Shown one piece after another: positions 1-7,690 of a DNA stretch of 64,000 nt. Under the pieces are notes generated by a model that was not told where the DNA came from, did not search any database, and was given only the letters and a program-made list of their open reading frames with translations. Positions within the stretch are counted from its first letter, which is position 1; each line of letters begins with the position of its first letter. Both the position numbers and the translations under genes were made by a program. The DNA comes from CBDCYS01 sp965226245 (lineage in GTDB: Bacteria; Acidobacteriota; Terriglobia; Bryobacterales; UBA6623): assembly GCA_965226245.1 (NCBI GenBank), contig CBDDCL010000015.1:5580001-5644000 (forward strand), given 5' to 3'.

Positions 1-1065
1 AATTCGCCGAACCAGTTCTTGATTCGCTGGTTTCGTTCCGATTCCCGGCCCCAGTGCAATGACTGTCGCCCGCTCCGTCCATTTTGGCTGAAAGGCATCG
101 GCCAGCATGGAGCCGTCATCCGCTTCAGGCACGGGTATTGTCATCAGCTCCGGAGTATGGGACACGACAGCCGCGGCGGCGCTCCGGGCGGTTGCTACCG
201 TCACCAGGCCCGCGCCCGCCCGCAGAGCCGACGTTCCCGCCATCAGTACGGCGCCCGGCGTCGCTCTCGACCCTCCGATGACCAGGACATGTCCAAAGTC
301 GCCTTTGTGGGCCGAGCGGTCGCGTGGAGCAAAAAGTCCAGCGAAATCAGCCGGCTCGGCCAGCGACAGCTTCAGATCCGGGTTGGATTCCAAAAGCGAT
401 GGGGCGGTTCCAATCGCCGCTACACGCAGATTCCCGACCGCTTCGCAATTCGGCGGAAAGATCTGACTCACCTTGGGAGCCGTGAAGGTGACGGTGTGGC
501 GGGCGCGGACGGCCTCACCGAGCGGCTCGCCGCTGTCGGAGGGCAACCCGGAGGGCATATCGACCGCCACAATCGAGGCATGCTGGAAGTTGGTGTTGAG
601 GTCTCGAATGACTTCCAGGAAAAGCCCTTCGGCCGGTCCGCGAAGCCCCGTGCCGAGGAGAGCATCCAGCACGATCGTCGCGGGCAGCAACTGGGGGCGC
701 AGTTGCCGCCATCCTTCGGAATCGTCCACCACGATCGGCTCGAAATCCACCGCCCGCAGCATCTTGTAGTTAGCGGCCGCGTTGCCCTTCAACCGTTCGG
801 GATCACCGAGCAGGACGACCCGCAGCCCCGCCGAAAGCCCGTCGACCACAAGATGCCGCGCCACTACCAGCCCGTCCCCGCCGTTGTTTCCTTTGCCGCA
901 GAGGATGACAATGCGCTGGGCGTTGAGAGGCGAGTATTTTTCGGCAAGGAATTCGCGGACTCGCAGGCCGGCGTTTTCCATCAACACCAGGCCCGGCACG
1001 CCGCGCTCTTCGATCGTGAGACGATCGATCTCGCGCATCTGATCCGACGTCAGGATCTTCCGCAC
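1..1065 (-). CDS. nnrD: Bifunctional NAD(P)H-hydrate epimerase / ADP-dependent dehydratase (C-terminus off window)
   Basis: This enzyme repairs damaged NAD(P)HX: the N-terminal YjeF domain epimerises R/S hydrates and the C-terminal ribokinase-like domain dehydrates them using ADP. The frame opens with GTG at 1065, directly after the TAG of the channel gene, and reads 355 codons to the window edge without a stop. Visible motifs are GKGNNGGDG (residues about 57-65) and DALLGTGLRG in the epimerase half, and HKGDFGHVLVIGG, GAGLVTVAT and ALGPGIGT in the dehydratase half. The final part, including the GTGD-type catalytic region, lies outside. Abutting genes suggest co-transcription with the potassium channel. 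Family assignment is secure; the GTG start is inferred from the junction. Confidence 0.9.
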   Translation of the reverse strand, partial: MRKILTSDQMREIDRLTIEERGVPGLVLMENAGLRVREFLAEKYSPLNAQRIVILCGKGNNGGDGLVVARHLVVDGLSAGLRVVLLGDPERLKGNAAANYKMLRAVDFEPIVVDDSEGWRQLRPQLLPATIVLDALLGTGLRGPAEGLFLEVIRDLNTNFQHASIVAVDMPSGLPSDSGEPLGEAVRARHTVTFTAPKVSQIFPPNCEAVGNLRVAAIGTAPSLLESNPDLKLSLAEPADFAGLFAPRDRSAHKGDFGHVLVIGGSRATPGAVLMAGTSALRAGAGLVTVATARSAAAAVVSHTPELMTIPVPEADDGSMLADAFQPKWTERATVIALGPGIGTKPANQELVRRI

Positions 1066-2073
1066 CTAGGACTCCAATTCCAGTTCCAGCCGCCGCAGGT
1101 TCTCTCGTTCTCCCATTGCGATCAGCACATCGTGCGGCTCGATCACGGACTTGCCGGAGGGATTGAACTGCATCCCCCCTCCGGGCTTCATAATGGCCAT
1201 GACGATGACATCGTGCTTCTGTTTGATGCCGGACTCTTCGAGCGTCTTGGACGAGACGACACTGGATGCCGATACCTTGAGCTGCTCGAACTCCAGCTCC
1301 AGGTCGGAGGAGCGGTGAAACACGGAAGAGATATCGAGAAAGCTGGTTACGTGTGGCCGCAGCATCGACTGGGCAAGCCGGTGACCAATAAAGGAGTAGG
1401 GGGTGAATACGGTGTTGGCTCCGGCGCGGCGGAGCTTTTCTTCCGCTTGCTCGTTGCTGGCGCGAGCGGAGATCAACAGGTTCGGATTGAGGACGCGCGC
1501 CGACAGGGCCACGTATACGTTGTCCGCGTCGCTGGCGAGGGCGGAGACCAGCCCCGCCGCAACGCCGATACTGGCCTCTCGCAAGGTCTCATCCTGCGTT
1601 GCATCCCCGACGATCGTCGGGATCTCCTGATCAATCGCCCACTGCGCATTCTGGGGGCTGCTGTCGATCGCCACGAGGCGCGCTCCGCTGCGGCGCAATT
1701 CCTGCACGGTGCCGCGGCCGACACGCCCCAGTCCGCAAATGATGTAGTGATCGAAAAGTTTGCCCACCATGCGCCGGCTTCGCCTGCGGCCGAAATAATC
1801 CGCTAGTTCCAACTTAACAACAAAATCACCCAAGATACCGATCGAGACAAAAATCACGGTGACGCCGGTGAGGATCAAAATCGAATTAAACAGCCGGCCT
1901 TGCTGACTCAACGGGTGAACCTCTCTATAACCCACCGTTGACAAGGTGATGAGGGTCATATAAAAGCTGTCGAACCATTCCCAACCTTCGACCCAGCGGA
2001 AGCCCGCCGTGCCAAAGACCAGCACGCCCCCCATCAGCGGAAACAAGAAGAGAATCTGACGCGCCGGCTTCAT
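1066..2073 (-). CDS. Two-TM potassium channel with cytosolic RCK/TrkA domain
   Basis: Likely inner-membrane K+ channel gated by a cytosolic RCK domain. Starting at the ATG at 2073 gives 335 aa: TM1 about 7-25, pore helix and filter about 38-50, TM2 about 62-88, Rossmann motif ICGLGRVGRG about 111-120, and a TrkA-C-like tail from about 245. This start overlaps the upstream phosphatase stop in an ATGA and is preferred over an upstream ATG at 2133. The filter reads TVGYR followed by EV, not the canonical TVGYG followed by D. I recall related RCK channels with GFREV or GYREV filters, so selectivity should not be assumed. It sits between a phosphatase remnant and nnrD. Confidence 0.85.
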   Translation of the reverse strand: MKPARQILFLFPLMGGVLVFGTAGFRWVEGWEWFDSFYMTLITLSTVGYREVHPLSQQGRLFNSILILTGVTVIFVSIGILGDFVVKLELADYFGRRRSRRMVGKLFDHYIICGLGRVGRGTVQELRRSGARLVAIDSSPQNAQWAIDQEIPTIVGDATQDETLREASIGVAAGLVSALASDADNVYVALSARVLNPNLLISARASNEQAEEKLRRAGANTVFTPYSFIGHRLAQSMLRPHVTSFLDISSVFHRSSDLELEFEQLKVSASSVVSSKTLEESGIKQKHDVIVMAIMKPGGGMQFNPSGKSVIEPHDVLIAMGERENLRRLELELES

Positions 2074-2498
2074 GAACGCTTTCTCAACACCAGCATGGTC
2101 ATATCGTCCTGCAGAGTTGTTTCGCCTGTCCATTCGATGACTTCCTGCATGACGGCTTGAATGATTTCATCGATCGGGCGGTCCGCCTGACCGAGCAGGG
2201 CTTCGATCAGGCGCCGCTCGCCGAACTCTTCTTCATAAGCGTTCTCCGGCTCGGTGACGCCATCCGTGTAGGCGACGAACAAGTCGCCGGCCTTGAGCTC
2301 GATCTTGCTGGACTCATACTGAGCGTGAGGGAAAGCGCCCGCTACAAGGCCGCTTACGTCAAGCTGCCGCACCTCGCCGCCGCGAATCAGGAAGGGCGGC
2401 AGGTGACCGGCGTTCGAATAGACCAGGGCGCTTTCTTGTTCGTCATAGCAGCCAAAAAACAGGGTCGAAAACTTGTCGGCCGCCGTGCCGTCGTACAG
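2070..2498 (-). pseudogene. C-terminal remnant of a SpoIIE/PP2C-type protein phosphatase
   Basis: About 142 codons match the C-terminal half of a PPM/SpoIIE serine phosphatase: YSNAGHLPPFLIRGG, then the metal-binding GDLFVAYTDGVTEPEN and EEFGERRL, ending with DDMTMLVLRKRS. The N-terminal half is absent. The frame begins immediately after the TGA of the MocA oxidoreductase and in the same phase, with no ATG; the first in-frame GTG is at 2372. The stop overlaps the channel ATG (ATGA), which suggests the intact phosphatase once headed a phosphatase-channel-nnrD operon. Most likely a deletion or recombination remnant; a misassembly or an unusual start is possible. Confidence 0.7.
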
Positions 2499-3542
2499 TC
2501 AGAGAGGCGCCAGAGTGACGGGTTGTCTTGTCTCGCTGCTGGTGTAGACCGCGTGCGCGATTTCGACAGCCCTCAATCCGTCAATACCGTCCGCGATTGC
2601 AGCAGTGCCCTGGCCGGCCGCCAAGCGGACGAAATCCCGCAGCTCCTCGGTGAATGCCACGCGAACGGTCGATTTCCAGCCTTGAAGCTTTTCCCGTACG
2701 AATACGCCGGGATAGAGGCTGTACTGGCGGCGGCGCAGCGAACCCAGCTCGTCCAGATAAACCGCCATCGAGAACATCGGGGCATAGGAAGCACGGGCCA
2801 TTCCGCGGTCGCCGTAGGCCTCAATGAAAAAGCGGTAGCCACGCCATTCCGTCCAACTGGCCTGCAGTTGAGCGACTTTCCCGCTAGCCGTATGGAGCAT
2901 CGCGAAACCGTTGTCTTCCGACCCCTCGAACTTCCAAACGTTTGCGGAGGCGGTGCCGTAGACTTCGCTGATTTCGCCCAGAATGTAGCGTACCAGGTCG
3001 ATAATGTGGATGCCGTTATCCATCAAGGCGCCACCGCCGGCGACCTCTTTGTTATGCACCCATGGTTCGCTGAATTCAGAAAGCCCGGCGTGCCCGGTGA
3101 ACGCACGGACATAGGAGATTTCGCCGATTCGGCCGTTGGCGACGGTTTCCTTGACGAACTGAATCGCGGGAAAGTAGCGCTGGCAGAAGCCCGTGGCGAG
3201 GGTGCGCCTGGCTCCCCTGGCAGCGTCCAACATTCGCCGGCAGGCGCCGGGGTTGGGCGCAAGGGGTTTTTCACACAGGACATGTTTGCCTGCTTCAAGC
3301 GCTCGAATCGCGATCCGCTCGTGGCTGTCGGGCGGCGTCGAAATGATGACAGCATCCACGTCTTCGCGCCGCAGGAGTTCCTCATAGTTGGCACAAACCG
3401 CCGCTTGAGCGGACGCTGCCAGGGAACGAGCGCGAGCAGCGTCGGCGTCGGTGACCGCGGTCAGTTCGCAACCCGCGGCACGGCGAATCGCTTTTGCGCG
3501 AATCCTGCCAATTTGACCGGCGCCTATTAGTCCGAAGTTCAT
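2499..3542 (-). CDS. Gfo/Idh/MocA-family NAD(P)-dependent oxidoreductase
   Basis: Cytosolic oxidoreductase probably acting on a sugar, inositol or similar polyol; the substrate cannot be read from sequence. The N-terminal Rossmann domain has GLIGAGQIG (residues about 4-12), the family EKP motif in HVLCEKPLAP (about 92-101), and the C-terminal alpha/beta domain contains GGGALMDNGIHIIDLVRY with the usual active-site His. Length of 347 aa is normal. The ATG at 3542 is the only sensible start. No signal peptide, unlike the second MocA protein in this window. Its stop codon forms the junction with the phosphatase remnant. Confidence 0.88.
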   Translation of the reverse strand: MNFGLIGAGQIGRIRAKAIRRAAGCELTAVTDADAARARSLAASAQAAVCANYEELLRREDVDAVIISTPPDSHERIAIRALEAGKHVLCEKPLAPNPGACRRMLDAARGARRTLATGFCQRYFPAIQFVKETVANGRIGEISYVRAFTGHAGLSEFSEPWVHNKEVAGGGALMDNGIHIIDLVRYILGEISEVYGTASANVWKFEGSEDNGFAMLHTASGKVAQLQASWTEWRGYRFFIEAYGDRGMARASYAPMFSMAVYLDELGSLRRRQYSLYPGVFVREKLQGWKSTVRVAFTEELRDFVRLAAGQGTAAIADGIDGLRAVEIAHAVYTSSETRQPVTLAPL

Positions 3543-3722
3543 CTCTCAAAGGGCGAATAATCTTCCGAGCTCGAGCTGGAGGAAGATTCAGAGCCCCGAA
3601 CGCAAGTGAGGAGTCAAATCCGCCAAACCAGCCAATCCTTCAAGAGTGCCAATTCCGCCCTGTTCGGTTCCGGCTAGTCCAGTCTCAGGCTAGTCCCCAA
3701 GCCGGATAGCCGCCCGCCCGGA
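3543..3722. other. Short intergenic gap with an imperfect hairpin
   Basis: Between the VapC-like gene and the MocA gene. Near 3558-3588 AATCTTCC and GGAAGATT pair around GAGCTCGAGCT, a plausible stem-loop without a T-run. The octamer GCTAGTCC occurs twice near 3671-3692. No supported gene. Confidence 0.35.
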
Positions 3723-4181
3723 TCAGGTTCGAGCCAAGCTCGCTACCACCGCGAAACCAGCCTGTCTCGCGGCCTCGGCCAGCTTCAAGTCGTAACAAAC
3801 GAAGGGACGATTCCGGGGCCTTTCGCGGCACCATGTAAGAGCGGCCGCCAATTGCAGCGAGTCGGCCGGCTTGAGCCCGTAAACGCCGGGCAACGTCTCC
3901 GCCAGGTCGCGCAGGGCGCTAGATGGATGCACTTCACGCCAGGATGCTTTCAAGCGCTCCAAACATTCCGCGGCGTAGTCGCAGCCGGCCTGGGTGATTC
4001 TCCCCTGGCGCATCAGACGCGATATCGCACTTCTGATCTCTACCGGCGTGGTCCACGAGACTACTTGCCGTGCGCAGGTCTTCACGAGTTCTTCGGATGT
4101 CAGAGTAGCCGGTTCTGAGACGCACAACGGCACTAGAGCGCTACTGTCCCAGAATGCAAGTCTCACTTTCTTCCCGGTCAT
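3723..4181 (-). CDS. VapC-like PIN-domain toxin (type II toxin-antitoxin)
   Basis: Predicted PIN-domain ribonuclease, 152 aa. The first catalytic Asp is in AFWDSSALVPL (residue about 12), a conserved Glu is in TPVEIRSAI, and a late Asp is in LKPADSLQLAAAL, the usual acidic set of PIN nucleases. The ATG at 4181 overlaps the antitoxin end by 41 bp; a GTG at 4166 is an alternative. An open frame extends further upstream but lies inside the antitoxin gene in another phase and does not resemble PIN proteins. Antitoxin-first order and overlap indicate co-translation. RNA target unknown. Confidence 0.83.
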   Translation of the reverse strand: MTGKKVRLAFWDSSALVPLCVSEPATLTSEELVKTCARQVVSWTTPVEIRSAISRLMRQGRITQAGCDYAAECLERLKASWREVHPSSALRDLAETLPGVYGLKPADSLQLAAALTWCRERPRNRPFVCYDLKLAEAARQAGFAVVASLART

Positions 4182-4452
4182 CAACGACAGCTTGAACTGC
4201 TGCTTCGAGCGGTACGTCTGGGCGCGGAAGCGCCAGGAAAGCATCGATGTCCAGCTCCTTTTCCGGGAGCGATAGGATGCCGTCAGCCGCCAGCTCCAAT
4301 TCTTCCGCGCTGAAATCGTTCGTGGCCGAGAGCGGGACAATCTTGGCGACGGGCCGGGCACGATCACGGATCAGAATCTCCTCTCCCCCCCGGACCTGCC
4401 GCAAGTAATGGCTCAGACGGTTCTTGAGCTCGGCAATGTTAACGGTCTGCAT
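4141..4452 (-). CDS. Phd/YefM-type antitoxin of the VapC pair
   Basis: 103-aa antitoxin. Residues 1-41 form the Phd/YefM-like DNA-binding fold (AELKNRLSHYLRQVRGGEE, then RARPVAKIVPL); the acidic C-terminus (residues about 50-103) is expected to wrap and neutralise the toxin. Such antitoxins usually repress their own promoter, which should lie just beyond 4452. The downstream toxin overlaps by 41 bp. Family assignment is solid; exact VapB versus Phd naming is a matter of convention. Confidence 0.82.
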   Translation of the reverse strand: MQTVNIAELKNRLSHYLRQVRGGEEILIRDRARPVAKIVPLSATNDFSAEELELAADGILSLPEKELDIDAFLALPRPDVPLEAAVQAVVDDREESETCILGQ

Positions 4453-4612
4453 TGTGGTCTCTTATGGCAATTATAGCCGTCTCGCCACGGGCCAAGCGTT
4501 TCAATATGGACTCACCCGACACACTTGAGCCCGGCGTCTCCCGTCGGCGTCTCTTATTGATACTCGCAGAATATAGTGTTGTTTTCGGACACAGCGAATG
4601 CCTTGCCGGAAC

Positions 4613-4632
4613 GGGCGCAGCACGCTGCGCCC
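4613..4632. repeat. Perfect 8-bp hairpin GGGCGCAG-CACG-CTGCGCCC
   Basis: Stem GGGCGCAG pairs exactly with CTGCGCCC around loop CACG. It sits where the similarity of the HTH remnant ends, as if inserted. It belongs in form, not in sequence, with other short intergenic hairpins in this window. Confidence 0.5.
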
Positions 4633-4810
4633 CTACACCGTATTTCGCGAGCATAAGTAGGGCAGTCTGGAAGCTTTCCGGTTTCATCCAGCGATAAATG
4701 GATGCTTCCCTCACATTTGCCCTCTTTGCCGCTCTATCGATCGTATTCGTTAGCAAAAGAGCCCCAATGGTCTTATTTTGTTTGGTTGTAAGTTGTTCAT
4801 TTATAAGGGT
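4633..4810 (-). pseudogene. Possible remnant of a helix-turn-helix (terminase-like) protein
   Basis: On the minus strand the frame around 4798 reads EQLTTKQNKTIGALLL, then DRAAKRANVREASIYRWMK and FQTALLMLAKYG. This resembles the N-terminal HTH of small regulators that begin LTxKQ and end in an IYRWL recognition helix. No ATG or GTG lies upstream in frame before a stop, and similarity ends where a perfect hairpin (4613-4632) interrupts. Best read as a decayed fragment. Confidence 0.35.
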
Positions 4811-5433
4811 TGACTTTTTTCAATGAGAGTATTTGAGAGTACCTGAGAGGTTTTCCGGCTTTTGGGGTCCGCCGGCGAGGTTGTCGATTGGCCGTCCTTT
4901 TCCTTTATGTTGCAGATGAGTCATTTGGCTTGTCGTTTTTAGGATAACAACTCGATCTTGGGATTCCCCGCGGCCGTTGGGTAAGCCTGTTGAAAACAAA
5001 GGGACTATATTTATATTTATCCGTGACTGAGTTGGGTGTATTGCGGTTCTTTTGGGGACGAGCGGTTTTTTGGCCGAGTGGCGGGCCGGTAGCCGGTTCG
5101 TCGCCGCTTGGCGTACGAGCCTTGAGCATTCAGAGGAAGTCAAGGCTGGATCGGGTGAGAGCCGGCCGTTATCATGCCGACACGAATGCTAGTGGAGTGC
5201 GCCAATAATGGCGTAAGTTTTGATTTGAGCGGTTCAGAGGGAAGCCCGTTGGAAACGGGCTGACGGAGCTTCAGCGGCGGGGTCCCCCCTGACGCGCATA
5301 CAAGAATTTGTATACTCGAAGAGTGGGCAGCAATGGTGGGGAGTAGGTATTGAAGCCCCGTGTTTGGCAGAATTTTAACTATTGAGCTGGCTCTACTGGC
5401 TCGACGACGGCGATACGGGGAGCGGCTAACCCC
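4811..5433. other. Intergenic region without a supported gene
   Basis: Open frames here have no recognisable family or sensible composition. Seen in it: a near-repeat of GAGAGTA/GAGAGTACCTGAGAG around 4824-4852, the hairpin at 5243-5261, and an AT-rich palindrome ATACAA-GAAT-TTGTAT at 5298-5313 that could be a promoter or operator element. Somewhat lower GC than the surroundings, suggesting acquired or decayed DNA. Confidence 0.4.
5243..5261. repeat. Hairpin AGCCCGTT-GGA-AACGGGCT
   Basis: Perfect 8-bp stem with a GGA triloop in otherwise empty sequence; no T-run follows, so not a simple terminator. One of the variable-stem hairpins discussed in the findings. Confidence 0.55.
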
Positions 5434-6252
5434 TCACTTGTTGGTTGTATGAGAAGCAATGAACGCCTGCAGCGAACTCAGAAACTCAGGCCGGCCAACT
5501 GCACCCTGCTCACCCGAATGGTTGGCTCCATCGATTACGACCAGCTTGAACGATGGCACTAGACTCTTTAGCTCCTTCAACCCGTCTACTCTGTCATCTG
5601 AGTCTTTGCTTCCGACGATTGCAAGCACCGGTACACGTACGGCTCGCAGTTGCTCGTCGTGCACGATCTGAGTATGCCAGGCTTGGGGGATAACCTCCAA
5701 TGCTTCGTAGTCTTGGACAGTGGAATTCGGTTCGCGCTTCCTGAGTTCCCTGATGTATGCGGAGAGTTTCTGGGCACGTTGCTCATTCCATCTGCGACGT
5801 GGCGGTGATCCTCCCAGAGTTGCGGTAATGAATCGATCCGGGTGGTTCGCCAGTAGATATCCGGTCAGGCGCGCCCCCATGGAGTAGCCAACCACATGAG
5901 CCTTGGGTATCTGTAGATGGTCCATGAGTCGTAGAACATCCTTAGCCATGTGAGCGCCGTAACGCTGGGGATCGTGCGGCTTGTCGCTGCTTCCGTGCCC
6001 GCGACAGTCCAAGGCTACCACTCTGTAGTCGCGGGCCAGCGAGCGGAGAATATCCCCTCGATTCCAAGATTCCAGGGTCCTTGTGAAGCCGTGAACAAGG
6101 ATGATTGGTTCTCCTTCTCCGAGGTCGACGAATCGAATTCGGACTCCATCCGAGTCGAAGAACTTGTCCGCAGGAGCATCCTGAGCTATTGCGAAGACAA
6201 GCCAGCAATGCGCAAGAATCAATAAACAAACCGTGAGCCTCTTCCCGTCCAT
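5434..6252 (-). CDS. Secreted alpha/beta-fold hydrolase
   Basis: 272-aa hydrolase with an N-terminal signal peptide (hydrophobic run LTVCLLILAHCWLVFAIA, residues 6-23), so probably periplasmic. Catalytic features: oxyanion-hole HGF at about 54-56, nucleophile elbow GYSMG with Ser about 124, acid in GSKDSDDRVDG near 214, and His in GANHSG near 246. Closest in style to epoxide hydrolase/haloperoxidase-like esterases; substrate unknown. The ATG at 6252 gives a good signal peptide. Monocistronic in appearance, with non-coding DNA on both sides. Confidence 0.85.
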   Translation of the reverse strand: MDGKRLTVCLLILAHCWLVFAIAQDAPADKFFDSDGVRIRFVDLGEGEPIILVHGFTRTLESWNRGDILRSLARDYRVVALDCRGHGSSDKPHDPQRYGAHMAKDVLRLMDHLQIPKAHVVGYSMGARLTGYLLANHPDRFITATLGGSPPRRRWNEQRAQKLSAYIRELRKREPNSTVQDYEALEVIPQAWHTQIVHDEQLRAVRVPVLAIVGSKDSDDRVDGLKELKSLVPSFKLVVIDGANHSGEQGAVGRPEFLSSLQAFIASHTTNK

Positions 6253-6441
6253 GGCACTAGTTTACGCCCCATCGTCCTAAATCTCAATCCAACGAACGAT
6301 CTCGCCGCTGATTCCGCCTGAAGGTCCTGGTCCGTTCGAGGGCCCTCTCCGGCCTTGATTTACTAGACGATAGAGTATATTGTCGTCTGGCAATGAAGCC
6401 CTCATCAAACCCACAAGCTCTTAGATCCTATTCGCCGCACT
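6253..6441. other. Intergenic, upstream of hydrolase
   Basis: Upstream region of the hydrolase gene and left flank of the palindromic repeat element. No gene or clear promoter consensus recognised. Confidence 0.3.
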
Positions 6442-6598
6442 CTAGCAGCCCGTGGTGCAAGTGGATTCGGCGAAAAATGGGGACTGCCAGCCGATTTTCG
6501 TGACTCGTAAGCGCCGTGTTTTCAATCAAGGTGGACACGAAAATCGGTGGCTGTACCCGATTTTTCGTGCGCACTGCACTTCTGCCACGGGCTGCTAG
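6442..6598. repeat. 157-bp palindromic repeat element, left copy
   Basis: Begins CTAGCAGCCCGTGG (6442-6455) and ends with its exact reverse complement (6585-6598). Inside, CCGATTTTCGTG (6491-6502) pairs perfectly with CACGAAAATCGG (6536-6547), and a second outer pair is built from CGAAAAAT and ATTTTTCG. A related copy of about 130 bp lies inverted at 8646-8773. The terminal inverted repeats and internal symmetry suggest a MITE or REP-like element; no coding capacity. Confidence 0.75.
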
Positions 6599-6649
6599 GC
6601 CTTCCAAGCCGCCTCAGAACCGCAGGATTGGCGGTCCCTACCGTGATTC

Positions 6650-7585
6650 TCACTCCGCGGTCTTGCGGTGCCTCAGCCTGTCGAGCGTCACCGCCGCCAC
6701 GATGATCGAACCGGTCAGCACGTCTTGGACCCAGTTCGGTACTCCTTTCATGCTGAGCCCGTTGCGGATGACCGCCATCAGCATCGCGCCCGCCACCGAC
6801 CCGAGAACGCTGCCTTCGCCCCCTTGCAGGCTGCCGCCGCCGATGACCACGGCCGCGATGATGTCCAGTTCCATCCCGCGGGCTGCTGTCGGGTCTCCTA
6901 CGGTCAGGCGGCTGAACTGCATCAATCCGGCGACACCGGTCAGCAGGCCGCTCAGCGTGTAGACGTAGAGTTTCATGCGCTCGACGCGGATTCCGCAGAG
7001 CCGGGCGGTGTTTTCGTTCGACCCGATGGCGAAGATGTACCGGCCCAGGACGGTGTTGCGCAACATCAGCGCCACCACGACGGCGAGCAAGAGCGTCAAC
7101 CACACTCCCGGCGCCACGATCAGCCAGGATGGATCAGGAAACTTCGCCAGCATTTCGTTGAGCCAGGTGATGGGCGCGTCGATCTTTTGTTCGCGGGCTA
7201 CACCCGTGGCGATGCCGCGGTAGACCAGCAGGGTACCCAAGGTGATGATGAAGGGAACGAGCTTGAGCCGCGTGATCAGCAAGCCGTTGAGCATGCCGCA
7301 GCAACCGCCGACGACGATCCCCGCAATAGCCGCGATAAGCGGCGACAGGCCGGCTTCGAGCAGCCGGGCGATTACGACTGTCGATAGCGCAATCATGGAC
7401 CCGACACTAAGATCGATTCCGCCCGAGATGATAATCAGCGTCATCCCCAAAGCGCCCGCCGTCACGATCACACTCTGCGTCAGAACGGTGACTCGGTTGA
7501 ACCCGGAATAAAAAGGCTCGCCGGCCCAGACGACGAAAAAAAGATAAACGGCGATCAGGCCAACGAGCGGGCCGAGATTTTTCAC
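6650..7585 (-). CDS. Ribose/sugar-type ABC transporter permease (RbsC-like)
   Basis: 311-aa inner-membrane permease of the BPD_transp_2 family with about 8-10 hydrophobic segments. The family motif GGIDLSVGSMIALS lies near residues 55-68, and IGSNENTARLCGIRV with the EAA-like coupling region near 190-205; the end GGGSLQGGEGSVLGSVAGA is characteristic. Start GTG at 7585, embedded in GTGA, hinting that a preceding gene once overlapped. No ATPase or sugar-binding protein is adjacent: the upstream neighbour is a cobalamin-binding-type protein. The expected partners may be elsewhere or lost. Confidence 0.85.
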   Translation of the reverse strand: MKNLGPLVGLIAVYLFFVVWAGEPFYSGFNRVTVLTQSVIVTAGALGMTLIIISGGIDLSVGSMIALSTVVIARLLEAGLSPLIAAIAGIVVGGCCGMLNGLLITRLKLVPFIITLGTLLVYRGIATGVAREQKIDAPITWLNEMLAKFPDPSWLIVAPGVWLTLLLAVVVALMLRNTVLGRYIFAIGSNENTARLCGIRVERMKLYVYTLSGLLTGVAGLMQFSRLTVGDPTAARGMELDIIAAVVIGGGSLQGGEGSVLGSVAGAMLMAVIRNGLSMKGVPNWVQDVLTGSIIVAAVTLDRLRHRKTAE

Positions 7586-7690
7586 CGGCGGACCTCGCGG
7601 GAGGAGTCTTGGGCCATGAAGCAGGAGCTATGGACCGGGAACCGCGGAAGACCGCAAGCCGCGGACGAGCCGTATGTCACTTTCAAGGCC

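Noticed and set aside
19..1806. A 595-codon open frame on the plus strand
   Set aside because: It lies antisense to nnrD and the K+ channel, both with clear motifs; high GC keeps the antisense frame open. Its product has no domain logic.
2157..3530. A 457-codon plus-strand frame
   Set aside because: Antisense to the MocA oxidoreductase and phosphatase remnant; no recognisable motifs.
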